From Arthrobacter sp. ov407 (lineage in GTDB: Bacteria; Actinomycetota; Actinomycetes; Actinomycetales; Micrococcaceae), in NCBI RefSeq assembly GCF_900102895.1, contig NZ_FNGD01000002.1:186001-250000 (forward strand): a DNA stretch of 64,000 nt, in the 5' to 3' direction. The first letter of the stretch is position 1, and each line of letters starts with the position of its first letter. Of the stretch, positions 25,689 through 37,027 are shown piece after piece. The notes beneath the pieces were generated by a model. The model was not told where the DNA came from. It searched no databases and saw only the letters and a list, made by a program, of their open reading frames with translations. The position numbers and the translations under genes are program-made.

Positions 25689-26352
25689 GGATTTCAGGGT
25701 GCTGATTGTCGACGATGATTTTCACGTCGCCAAGCTGCATGCCGCCTACGTGGATTCGGTGGCCGGGTTCCTGGCGCTGCCGCCCGCCGGCTCGGCGTCC
25801 CAGGCGCTGCAGGCCATCCACAGCCTGCGCCCGGACCTGGTGCTGCTTGACGTCTACCTCCCGGACGCTTCGGGCCTGGACCTGCTGCACCAGCTGGACG
25901 TCGACACGGTGGTCCTCAGCGCGGCCTCGGACACGGCCTCGCTGCGCCTCGCGTTCCGTCGCGGGGCGCTGGGATACCTGCTCAAGCCCTTCACGGCCGA
26001 ATCCCTCTCGCAGCAGCTGCGCTCCTATGCGCGCTACCGCCGGATCCTGGCGCAGCCGGGCTCTGTCAGCCAGGAGACGGTGGAACGCGCCAAGCGCGCC
26101 CTGATCCCGGGCGACGTCGTCGCCTCGGCGCGTCCACGCTCTGCCACCGAGGCCGCGGTGCTGGAATCCCTGGTTCCCGGCGAGCAGTATTCGGCCGCCG
26201 ACGTCGCCGCCCGTGTAGGCGTGTCCCGGGCCACCGCCCAACGGTACCTGTCCGCGCTGGCGGACGACGGCGCCGTCGACATCCAGCTGCGCTACGGCAC
26301 CACCGGGCGGCCCGAGCACCGCTACGGGATCCCCGCCGGAACCGGCCACTAG
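25681..26352 (+). CDS. CitB/DcuR-family response regulator
   Basis: The 223-residue protein has a receiver domain with acidic pocket Asp11-Asp12-Asp13, phosphoacceptor Asp57 (LVLLDVYLPD) and Lys in YLLKPF near residue 103. A C-terminal helix-turn-helix (YSAADVAARVGVSRATAQRYL) follows. This layout matches the CitB/DpiA/DcuR group that pairs with CitA-type kinases. It overlaps the kinase gene by 8 bp and is presumably co-translated with it. The likely target is the divergent CitMHS transporter. Confidence 0.93.
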   Translation: MSEDFRVLIVDDDFHVAKLHAAYVDSVAGFLALPPAGSASQALQAIHSLRPDLVLLDVYLPDASGLDLLHQLDVDTVVLSAASDTASLRLAFRRGALGYLLKPFTAESLSQQLRSYARYRRILAQPGSVSQETVERAKRALIPGDVVASARPRSATEAAVLESLVPGEQYSAADVAARVGVSRATAQRYLSALADDGAVDIQLRYGTTGRPEHRYGIPAGTGH

Positions 26353-26380
26353 AAACGCAGGGCGCTTGGGGGTTGCGGGG

Positions 26381-28111
26381 TCACTGCGGCGCGCCGGCGG
26401 CGCCGTCGGGACGCTTCTGTGCCGCCGCCTGTTCCGCTTCCACGGCCCGGTGGATGTTGCCGTGGATCATGTCCGCCCCGATGCGCTCGATCACGCCGTC
26501 GCGCTCCAGGACCGCCCGAACCGCGGGCTTGAGCCGGGTCAGGCGCAGGTTGACGTCCGACTCGCGGGCGAGGATCACGATGTCCGCCATCTTTGCGGCC
26601 CCCTGGGAGTCGACGAAGTTGATCCCGCCGCAGTCGAGCACAATCCCTGTGAGCCCCGGCGTTGACTGGATGACTTCGCGCAGGCGGTCCTCCAGTGCGT
26701 CGGCGGTGGCGAAGAAGAGGCCGCCGTCGAACCGGATCACGGCAATGCCGGGAACGACCTCGTCGCCGGGGTGCTCGTCGGCATCACGGAAGACCTGGGT
26801 GCCCGGTTCGCGGCCGAGGGACGGCATCTGCGGGTGGGTAGCCACCCGGACGAGCCAGAGGATCGAGAACCCGATCCCGATCACGACGCCCGCGAGCACG
26901 CCGAACATGAGGGTGCCGATGATCGCTGCGATCGCAATCCAAAAGTCGAACCTCTGCACCCGGGCAAGCCGCCGCAGCTCAGGTACGTTCATCATGCCCA
27001 TGACGACGGCCTCGATGATCAGCGCCGCCAGCACGGGCTTGGGCAGGATCGAGAACAGCGGCGCCAGGAACAGCAGCGTGAGCAAAACTGTGACCCCCGA
27101 AGTGAGGGAGGCAAGGCCGGTCTTCGCCCCGGAGTGGTCGTTCAGCGAGCTCGCTGACAGACTCGTCGAGACGGGCATCCCCTTGAAGAGTCCCGCGGCG
27201 ATGTTGGCCATCGACTGGGCTATCGATTCCTGGTTGATGTCGATCTGGTAGCGGTGCTTGGCAGCGAAGGCCCTCGCATCCCCGGCGGTCTGGGAGAAGC
27301 CGATCAGGACCAGCGCCACCGCCGCGAGGGCCACGGTGCCCACGTGGTCCCACATCAGCTGGCCGTCCGGGACCTGAAGCGAGGGCAGGCCGCTGGGTAC
27401 GTCGCCCACCAGGGCCACCCCTTTGGCCCCGAGACCGAACAGCGCCTCAGCCAGCAATCCGCCCACCACCAGGACCAGGGCACCGGGGACTTGAGGAGCG
27501 ATGGCTTTCAGCCCGAAGACGACGGCCAGCGCGATGGCCCCCACCACCACAGTGGTCGGCTGCGCCTCGCTCAGGGTGCCCAGCCAGGACCACAGTTCCT
27601 GGATTGGGTTGGAACCGGTGACCTCGGTCCCGGTGAGTTTGGGGAGCTCCCCGATGACGACGTCGATCGCCGCGCCGAAAAGGAAGCCGGTGACCACGGC
27701 CTTCGAGAGGAATTGCGCAATCCAGCCCATCTTGAAGACGGCAAGTATCAGGAACAGGATCCCGGAGGCAAGGGTGATTCCGGCAACGAACGAGGCGACA
27801 TCCTGCTCGCCGGTGATGCCTGCCGCGCTCACGGCACTCGCGGCCACCGCCGCCAGACCCGAGCTCGGCCCCATCGAGATCTGCCGGCAAGTGCCGAAGA
27901 TCGCGTAGACGATGGCGCCGGCAGCGGCGGCATACAGGCCGTTCTGCAGTGGTATCCCGGCGATTCCTGCGTAGCCCAGGTTCTTCGGAACGATCAGGGC
28001 CGCGACGGTGACGCCGGCGATCAAATCGCCCCGCAGCCACCCACGGTCGTAGGAGCGGAACTGGCCGATGAGGGGGACCCTGGTAGGCCCCTGCCCGTGC
28101 GCCTTGGTCAT
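26381..28111 (-). CDS. SulP-family inorganic anion transporter with STAS domain
   Basis: The 576-residue protein has an N-terminal multi-pass domain: VAALIVPKNLGYAGIAGIP near TM1-2 and FGTCRQISMGPSSGLAAV carrying the SulP signature. A cytoplasmic STAS domain near 440-555 (GLFFATADALEDRL, GIVLDCGGINFVDSQGA) follows. SulP proteins move sulfate, bicarbonate or related anions; the substrate is not settled by sequence. I chose ATG 28111; a TTG six codons earlier is also possible. Its stop is 28 bp from the convergent response regulator stop. A partial match to the dispersed element arm (GCGGGGTCACTGCGG) overlaps this stop region. Confidence 0.92.
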   Translation of the reverse strand: MTKAHGQGPTRVPLIGQFRSYDRGWLRGDLIAGVTVAALIVPKNLGYAGIAGIPLQNGLYAAAAGAIVYAIFGTCRQISMGPSSGLAAVAASAVSAAGITGEQDVASFVAGITLASGILFLILAVFKMGWIAQFLSKAVVTGFLFGAAIDVVIGELPKLTGTEVTGSNPIQELWSWLGTLSEAQPTTVVVGAIALAVVFGLKAIAPQVPGALVLVVGGLLAEALFGLGAKGVALVGDVPSGLPSLQVPDGQLMWDHVGTVALAAVALVLIGFSQTAGDARAFAAKHRYQIDINQESIAQSMANIAAGLFKGMPVSTSLSASSLNDHSGAKTGLASLTSGVTVLLTLLFLAPLFSILPKPVLAALIIEAVVMGMMNVPELRRLARVQRFDFWIAIAAIIGTLMFGVLAGVVIGIGFSILWLVRVATHPQMPSLGREPGTQVFRDADEHPGDEVVPGIAVIRFDGGLFFATADALEDRLREVIQSTPGLTGIVLDCGGINFVDSQGAAKMADIVILARESDVNLRLTRLKPAVRAVLERDGVIERIGADMIHGNIHRAVEAEQAAAQKRPDGAAGAPQ

Positions 28112-28222
28112 GCGCTCTTCATACTCCAAGTCCGGCGGTTCCGCCAGAGACCTGGCGCCCCCACACCGGCCAGAGCAGGGGTTGCCTTGTGTCGGCCGCC
28201 CGGCGCGGGGCCACTGCCCCGG

Positions 28223-28726
28223 CTAGAGCTCCTGGCGGTAAACCAGCAGTTTGATATCGGTGCCCGGCACCAGCCAGTCGCGCTCCGGCGCCCGCAGGAA
28301 GCCGGTCTTCTGATACAGGCCGTGGGCACTTTCCCAGCTCTCACCCGTGGTGAGGGCCACGGCGTGGATTCCGGGCAGGGACTTGGCGTGGTCGATGATG
28401 GCCTGGACCATGGCCTTGCCGGCGCCGCTGCGCTGCACGGAAGGGTCCACCACGAGCATGCGGAACTCGAGCTCGTCGCTTTGGGCGATGTCCGCGTAGG
28501 GCTCGCCCTCGACCGCCAGCGTCACCGAGCCGAGGACCCGGCCGTCCCGTTCCGCAACCCAAACCGTCGCGTCCGCAGCACGCTGCCCGACGTTCTGGAT
28601 CTGCCGCATGTACGGGTGGTCGGCGCTCTCAAAGTAGCCAGCCGCCAGGTAGGCGTCCCGGGTGATGCGCGCTATGGCGTCGTAGTCGGCCGGGACGGCG
28701 GGGCGAATGAGGATCTGCGAAGGCAC
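28223..28726 (-). CDS. GNAT-family N-acetyltransferase
   Basis: The 167-residue protein has the GNAT acetyl-CoA-binding layout. LEFRMLVVDPSVQRSGAGKAMVQAIIDHA (strand 4, then the Q/R-x-x-G-x-G/A loop) lies mid-protein, and HGLYQKTGFLRA near the C-terminus supplies the usual Tyr. The substrate is unknown. It lies between the SulP gene and the inositol-monophosphatase-like gene on the same strand and may be read from the latter's transcript. Confidence 0.88.
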   Translation of the reverse strand: MPSQILIRPAVPADYDAIARITRDAYLAAGYFESADHPYMRQIQNVGQRAADATVWVAERDGRVLGSVTLAVEGEPYADIAQSDELEFRMLVVDPSVQRSGAGKAMVQAIIDHAKSLPGIHAVALTTGESWESAHGLYQKTGFLRAPERDWLVPGTDIKLLVYRQEL

Positions 28727-28819
28727 CTGTCAATGGTACGGGCGGTTGGCCCGGGCCTGGGCCGGAAGGGCCGTTTCCGTGACTGAACTATCACTCTGAA
28801 CTCTCCCCATGGCCTATCA

Positions 28820-28842
28820 CCCAGGCCGGCGGCCGGCCTGGG
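28820..28842 (-). terminator. Palindromic hairpin after the inositol-monophosphatase-like gene
   Basis: Arms CCCAGGCCGG and CCGGCCTGGG lie about 9 bp past the stop on the minus strand. No strong T-run follows, so the terminator role is probable only. Confidence 0.45.
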
Positions 28843-28850
28843 AACGACTA

Positions 28851-32005
<3,155 letters not shown>

Positions 32006-32794
32006 TCAGGCGGGCGCATCCTCGCTTGCAGTCCGGGCGTCGACCACGATCGCCGTGATGTTGTCCCGGCCGCCACTGCGCAACGCCGCCTGGATCAGTT
32101 CGTCAACGGCCGCCTGGGGGTCTGCCTCGGCCGCAAGGATGCCGGCAATCTGCTCATCGCCCAGTTCCCCGTTGAGACCGTCGGAGCAGACCAGGATCCT
32201 GTCGCCGTCCTCAAGGGGAAGCAGCCAGTAATCGGCATCGGAGTCGTCTCCCGTTCCCAGGGCCCTCGTCACAACGTGCCTGCGCGGATACACGGCGGCC
32301 TCGGCTTCGGTGATCTGGCCGGTATCGAGGAGCTCCTGCACCTCGGAATGGTCCACGCTGATCTGGGCGAGCTGGCCGTGGCTGTAGCGGTAAGTGCGTG
32401 AATCACCGATGTTGAGGACAAGCCAGTACGGAACGTCCAGCTGTTCCACCACCACGACGCCGGACAGTGTGGTTCCGGCGCGGGATCCGGTGGCGTGACG
32501 GATGCCGGCGTCAGCCATCAGCAGGTACTCCTGGAGGATGTCCGCCGTCGCGTCCCGGCTGCCGGTCTTGAACTGTGGCAGCTCGGCCAGGGTGCGCACG
32601 CAGATGCCGCTGGCAACTTCGCCCGCCTCATGCCCGCCCATGCCGTCCGCCACGGCGAAGACGGGGTCGGCAGCAATGAAGGAATCCTCGTTCGCCTCGC
32701 GGCGCAGTCCCCGGTCCGTGCCGTACCCGCAGCGCAGGCGCGGTCCCCGTTTCCCGTCCGACGGCGGGAGGGGGGCGTCTGGCGATTGGTTCAT
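32006..32794 (-). CDS. PP2C-family serine/threonine protein phosphatase
   Basis: The 262-residue protein has the PP2C metal motifs in order: REANEDSF (near 36-43), VFAVADGMGGHEAGEVA, ILVCSDGLNGEL and GGRDNITAIVV. Such phosphatases reverse Ser/Thr kinase signalling and in actinobacteria often balance PknA/PknB-type kinases. No kinase gene is nearby. I chose ATG 32794 because GAGGAC precedes it at 6 bases; a longer in-frame reading adds 20 Arg/Thr-rich residues. A hairpin upstream ends the cyclase transcript, so this gene probably has its own promoter. Confidence 0.93.
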   Translation of the reverse strand: MNQSPDAPLPPSDGKRGPRLRCGYGTDRGLRREANEDSFIAADPVFAVADGMGGHEAGEVASGICVRTLAELPQFKTGSRDATADILQEYLLMADAGIRHATGSRAGTTLSGVVVVEQLDVPYWLVLNIGDSRTYRYSHGQLAQISVDHSEVQELLDTGQITEAEAAVYPRRHVVTRALGTGDDSDADYWLLPLEDGDRILVCSDGLNGELGDEQIAGILAAEADPQAAVDELIQAALRSGGRDNITAIVVDARTASEDAPA

Positions 32795-32911
32795 GGCGGT
32801 CCTCAATAAAGTGGTGCGCGGCTGCAGTGGTGCGCGAGGGTTCACGGCGGTCACAAACCCAGCCGGATCGCAACTGCCGGTCCGACTATTGCATATGCGC
32901 CGCGCACTGAG

Positions 32912-32939
32912 AAGCCCGCCACGGGCTACCGCCGGGCTT
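32912..32939 (-). terminator. Hairpin terminator after the adenylate cyclase gene
   Basis: On the minus strand, AAGCCCGGC and the near-complementary GCGGGCTT form a stem 16 bp past the cyclase stop. Confidence 0.6.
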
Positions 32940-32954
32940 ATCCTGATCTGCCGC

Positions 32955-34232
32955 TTAGTCCAGGATCAGACCCCGGCCGCTGCCGGGCTGTAGCTGTACC
33001 GGGTGGATTTCACCGAACCCGCGGACGTCCTCGGCCGGGCGGGGCATCAGGACGAAGCGTTCGTCCTGCTCCAGCGCGGCCGCGGTCATCGAATCCACCA
33101 GCACGGTTCCGGGGTCGGCGAGGGCTGTCAGGCGGGCGGCGAGGTTGACGGTGGGTCCGTAGATGTCGCCGAGGCGGGAGAGGATGCGGCCCCAGACCAT
33201 GGCCACGCGGGCCTGTGGCAGGATCTCGTCCTCGGTGAAGGCGCGGGACAGGGCCAGGGAGATTTCGGCGCCGGCCGCGGGGGTCTCGGCAATGTAGAGG
33301 ACTTCGTCGCCGACGGTCTTGACCAGCCGGCCGCCGCCGACGGAGATGATTTCGGCGCATTTGTTCTCGAAGCGCTGCACCAGCTGGGCGAGGGTTTTTT
33401 CGTTCATCCGGCGGGACAGGCTGGTGTAGGACACGAGGTCGGCGAAGCCGACGGCCCGGGCCAACGGCAGTGGCGAATCGTCCTCGTCGCCTTCGCGGCC
33501 CTCTTCGCTGGACTGCAGTCCGGCCTCGGCCCGGACGGCCAGGCGCTGGACGCCGGCGTTGAGCTGCCGGCGCCAGGAATAGACGAGCATTTCCTCGAGG
33601 GCGTCAATGAGGTTCGGCAGTTCGCTGACGAGCCGCTTCCGCGCGACGGAGTCCGGCACCCCCTGTTCCTGGACCATGTCCTCCACCAGGGCCTCGATCT
33701 GCCACACCACCATCCGGTCGGTCATCTGGCCGATGGCCCGGGTGATGGAGATGGCGGCTTCCTCGGTGAGCTTGCCGTCACGCACCAGGTCCACGATGGT
33801 GGACAGGGCGGACTGGTCGCGCTCGGTGAAGGCGACATCCTCGTCCCCGAGGTTGGGAAAGCCGAGGGCGCGCCAGAGTTTCCGGGCAGAGAGCAGCGAG
33901 AGTCCGGCGCCGGCGGCGACTTCACGGCGCCTGAGCTTGCGTTCACCGCCCAGCAGCCGGGCTTCGAGGGCCTTGGCGGCGAGCCGTTCGGCGGACATCG
34001 TTCCAGTTGGCGGGGCGGCAGGTTCGGGTTCGGATTGGGGTTCGGCGGGTTCGAAACCGGGTTCGAATCCTGGTTCGAATTCGGCGGCCGCCTCGATGGG
34101 CGCACCGGCTTCCGTGTCGAAGGCGGTCCCGGTGTCGCTGTCGGCAGCAGCCGGGCCGGCGACGTCCTCGGGTTCCCGGGGCAAATCCGGGGCAGCGAGG
34201 TCGATGTCCTGGTGGACGTTCTCAGCGTTCAT
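32955..34232 (-). CDS. Class III adenylate cyclase with N-terminal regulatory domain
   Basis: The 425-residue protein begins with an acidic, Pro/Glu-rich tail (FEPGFEP repeats, residues 50-75). A helical domain at about 80-240 (RRREVAAGAGLSLLSARKLWRALGF) resembles the autoinhibitory pH-sensing domain of mycobacterial Rv1264. The catalytic domain spans about 255-420. All six key residues are present: metal Asp265 (GFADLVSYT) and Asp309 (KTVGDEV), adenine-selecting Lys305 and Asp356 (GDIYGPTVN), and transition-state Asn363 and Arg367. It should therefore be an active, probably homodimeric, cAMP-forming enzyme. ATG 34232 overlaps the end of the PH-domain gene by 11 bp. AAGGTGG is the binding site. 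Confidence 0.93.
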   Translation of the reverse strand: MNAENVHQDIDLAAPDLPREPEDVAGPAAADSDTGTAFDTEAGAPIEAAAEFEPGFEPGFEPAEPQSEPEPAAPPTGTMSAERLAAKALEARLLGGERKLRRREVAAGAGLSLLSARKLWRALGFPNLGDEDVAFTERDQSALSTIVDLVRDGKLTEEAAISITRAIGQMTDRMVVWQIEALVEDMVQEQGVPDSVARKRLVSELPNLIDALEEMLVYSWRRQLNAGVQRLAVRAEAGLQSSEEGREGDEDDSPLPLARAVGFADLVSYTSLSRRMNEKTLAQLVQRFENKCAEIISVGGGRLVKTVGDEVLYIAETPAAGAEISLALSRAFTEDEILPQARVAMVWGRILSRLGDIYGPTVNLAARLTALADPGTVLVDSMTAAALEQDERFVLMPRPAEDVRGFGEIHPVQLQPGSGRGLILD

Positions 34233-34821
34233 CTCTTCCACCTTCTCTCGTCTCCCACGGCCGGGCCTCGCCTGGGTTGTCGGTCATGCCATCGGCCCCG
34301 AACACCTCGCCCTGGGGCAGTTCGCCGATGGCATCCAGCATGAAGTTACGGAATGTCGCGACCTCCGGGACATCGGGAACCACCATTCCAGCGGGGTACC
34401 CGGTCTCCAAGGATATATTCCCGGAGCGCAATAGGCGCTGCAACAACGATTGCTCAATGGCCACATGGCGGACCGCGGCGAGAGTAACCTGTTCATCGCG
34501 CCGCCGTAACATGCCGTATCGGGTAACTAAGCGCTGGCTGGTCAGGATGTAGCGGGTGGCGTGCCATGCAATGACCCGCGGGAGGCAATAGGCCAGCAGC
34601 ACCCAGGCCGCCAACGCCAGGCAGACCGCGACCAGCCAGGGCGTCCATTCCTTCGGGATGAGGGGCATGAGCCGCGCCGGGCCGCCCTTGAGAACCCAGG
34701 CGCAGGCGTAGGCTGCCAACGCCGGAACAACAATGAAGATCAGCGCCGGGACAATGAGCATCCTGGGCTGGGGCCGGGTCACCACAATCACTTGCTCTCC
34801 CGGCTGGAGCACTCTACGCAT
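34222..34821 (-). CDS. PH-domain (bPH2-like) membrane protein
   Basis: The 199-residue protein has two hydrophobic segments (about 20-43 and 62-82) and then a bacterial PH-like module. Its characteristic ATRYILTSQRLVTRYGML strand pair is followed by RRRDEQVTLAAVRHVAIEQSLLQRLLRSGNISLETG. Function is unknown; related proteins are membrane-associated. It overlaps birA by 8 bp and the cyclase start by 11 bp, so all three are probably made from one mRNA. The context suggests a link to the cyclase, for example in membrane placement, but that is inference. Confidence 0.88.
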   Translation of the reverse strand: MRRVLQPGEQVIVVTRPQPRMLIVPALIFIVVPALAAYACAWVLKGGPARLMPLIPKEWTPWLVAVCLALAAWVLLAYCLPRVIAWHATRYILTSQRLVTRYGMLRRRDEQVTLAAVRHVAIEQSLLQRLLRSGNISLETGYPAGMVVPDVPEVATFRNFMLDAIGELPQGEVFGADGMTDNPGEARPWETREGGRDER

Positions 34822-35746
34822 AACCGCTTTCTGCTCGGCCGTCGCCCTGGGCGCCGGTCCCGGCCGGGTTCCACGGCCTCAAGTGCACGACGTCGCCGGC
34901 GGTCACCACATGTTCATGCCCCGCGGCGTCGACCACCAGGAGCGAACCATATTCGTCCAGACGCGTGGCGTGGCCGATGATCTCGTGGTCGCCGGGGAGC
35001 TGGGCACGGACCTGCTTGCCGAGGGTCGACAGCAGGTGTTCGACCCTCTTGTGCAGCGACGGGCCGCCGGCCATGCCGGCGGTGGGGTCGCCGTCGGCGT
35101 TGCAGAAACTCCGGTAGAGGGTGGCGAAGCGGGACAGATAGCTCTTCAGGAGTTCCGTCCGGTCCACGGTATCCGCGTTCTCCAGCAAGACGGACGTGGC
35201 GGTGGGGACCGGGAGTTCGGGCTCGGTCAGCGTGACGTTCAGGCCGGTGCCGAGAATGACGGGCGGCGTGCCGGCGCCGCCGAGCGGACCAAGCTGGGCC
35301 AGGATGCCTGCGATCTTCCGGCCCCGCACCAGGACGTCGTTGGGCCATTTGAGTTCCGCCGGAAGGCCAGCCGTTTCCGTCAGGGTCTCACGCAGGGCGA
35401 GGGCGGCCAGGAGGGAGAGCCAAGAGAAGCTGTGGGTCGGCAGCGGCCGGCCGGCCGCGTTGACCGGCCGGAGCACGAGCGAGACGGAGACGGAGCTGCG
35501 GGCCGGCGCCTCCCACCGGCGGTCCAGCCGGCCGCGTGCGGCGCTTTGATACTCGGCGGTCAGCACCGACAGATCCGGCCAGGCGCCGGGATCCTCGGTC
35601 ACACCGCGGAGGAGGTCGGCATTCGTGGAGCCGGTGGACTCGACCACCGTCAGGCGCGGAATTCCGTTGGCGGACAGAAACGCCTCATCGCTGAGGGCAC
35701 TCAGGTCCAGCGGCGGACGGTCCGGGGTTTCCTGCACGGCTTCCAT
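34814..35746 (-). CDS. birA: Biotin--[acetyl-CoA-carboxylase] ligase
   Basis: BirA activates biotin as biotinyl-AMP and attaches it to the lysine of biotin carboxyl carrier domains. The 310-residue protein has SAARGRLDRRWEAPARSSVSVS (the Gly/Arg-rich biotinyl-AMP loop), LKWPNDVLVRGRKIAGILAQ and a small C-terminal domain (HATRLDEYGSLLVVD). The N-terminus lacks a DNA-binding winged helix, so it is a monofunctional ligase rather than a repressor. Its likely substrate is the biotinylated alpha subunit at 50138-51991. Confidence 0.94.
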   Translation of the reverse strand: MEAVQETPDRPPLDLSALSDEAFLSANGIPRLTVVESTGSTNADLLRGVTEDPGAWPDLSVLTAEYQSAARGRLDRRWEAPARSSVSVSLVLRPVNAAGRPLPTHSFSWLSLLAALALRETLTETAGLPAELKWPNDVLVRGRKIAGILAQLGPLGGAGTPPVILGTGLNVTLTEPELPVPTATSVLLENADTVDRTELLKSYLSRFATLYRSFCNADGDPTAGMAGGPSLHKRVEHLLSTLGKQVRAQLPGDHEIIGHATRLDEYGSLLVVDAAGHEHVVTAGDVVHLRPWNPAGTGAQGDGRAESGYA

Positions 35747-35932
35747 GCTTGAATCCTACCGAGGAAAGCACACCGAGGCTCCCGCCCTGTTGACTCAGAT
35801 ACCTCCGCGGAAACTCCCCACCTTCGGCCGGCATATGCGGCGGGTCGGCCGGACACGCCGGGTATTTTCGGCACCCGCTCCTCAAACGAGGGGAATTTCC
35901 GCAGGGCGGGCGGCCGAAAACACTCAGCAAGT

Positions 35933-36823
35933 TCAGAGGAAGATGTCCGGGACCAGCTGGTCCTCGGGCGCGCCGAGGCTGTACGGGCTGAAGTCCGTCA
36001 CCCCTGCCGCCGCGAGAACTTCTTCATCCGTGTAGAAGTTTCCGCTCCGGTTGCCGTGCGCGCGGACCGCAGTGCTGCCGGTCAGCACGGCGTGGGCGGC
36101 GTCGGCCATAATTTCAGGGCTGCGGGCGCCCTTGACGATCATGTCGCCGCCGGGCATGTTGCGGATCGCCGCGGTGTCGATCAAGGTACATGGCCAGAGC
36201 GAGTTCACACTGACGCCGTCTGCCTTGAGCTCCTCGGCCAGTCCCAGCGTGGTCAGGCTCATTCCGTACTTGGCCATGGTGTAGGCCAGGTGCAGGCCGG
36301 CCCACTTGGGGTCAAGGTTCAGGGGCGGGGAGAGCGTGAGGATGTGCCCGGCCTCGGACGCCCGCAGCGCCGGCAGCGCCATCTTCGAGAGCAGGAAGGT
36401 GCCACGGACGTTGATGTCCTGCATGAGGTCGTAGCGCTTCATGTCCACGTCGTCGGTCGTGGAGAGGTCGATCGCCGAGGCATTGTTAATCACGACGTCG
36501 ATCCCGCCAAAGCGGTCCACGGCGGCGCCGACAGCGCCGGCGACGTCGGCGTCGTTGCGCACGTCGCCGACCAGCGGCAACGCCTGGCCGCCGGCGGCCT
36601 CGATCTGTTCGGCGGCGGTATACACGGTGCCCTCGAGCCTGGCGTGCGGCTGGCCGGTCTTGGCCATCAGGACGATGTTGGCGCCGTCCCGGGCTGCGCG
36701 GAGCGCGATCGCCAGGCCAATGCCGCGGCTGCCCCCGGAGATGAGGACAGTGCGGCCCTGAAGGGAACCGGCGGCCTGGTACGGCCCTGCAGCGGTGCCC
36801 GAAGCGTCATTGCTTGAAGTCAT
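35933..36823 (-). CDS. SDR-family NAD(P)-dependent oxidoreductase (HSDL2-like)
   Basis: The 296-residue protein has the classical SDR pattern: cofactor loop VLISGGSRGIGLAIALRA near 27-44, DVRNDADV, VINNASAIDLS and the catalytic YTMAKYGMS (Tyr-x-x-x-Lys). An extended C-terminal part with TGSTAVRAHGNRSGNFYTDEE is typical of the hydroxysteroid-dehydrogenase-like 2 group. The substrate is unknown. ATG 36823 is preferred; a GTG two codons earlier is possible. It is divergent from the acyl-CoA carboxylase beta gene. Confidence 0.88.
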   Translation of the reverse strand: MTSSNDASGTAAGPYQAAGSLQGRTVLISGGSRGIGLAIALRAARDGANIVLMAKTGQPHARLEGTVYTAAEQIEAAGGQALPLVGDVRNDADVAGAVGAAVDRFGGIDVVINNASAIDLSTTDDVDMKRYDLMQDINVRGTFLLSKMALPALRASEAGHILTLSPPLNLDPKWAGLHLAYTMAKYGMSLTTLGLAEELKADGVSVNSLWPCTLIDTAAIRNMPGGDMIVKGARSPEIMADAAHAVLTGSTAVRAHGNRSGNFYTDEEVLAAAGVTDFSPYSLGAPEDQLVPDIFL

Positions 36824-37027
36824 GCCCACACTCTAGCGGACCTATGTTACTGGCGGGTAACAAGGTGGTGCGGGAGCTTCGCGGCGGGAAAATTGTAGGT
36901 TCCCTACAGCGGCGCCTGCCAATACCGTCACTAGACTTGCCAGCAGAGCCCTGCTTTTGTGGATTCCAGCCAAAGGACCCCGCGGGACGGGCGCCGTATA
37001 ACTTAGCGACAGAGCCGGAGACACTTG

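Noticed and set aside
34040..34090. Repeated GGTTCGAA-type sequences resembling tRNA T-arms
   Set aside because: They encode the FEPGFEP repeats of the adenylate cyclase tail, and no acceptor or anticodon stem can be drawn around them.
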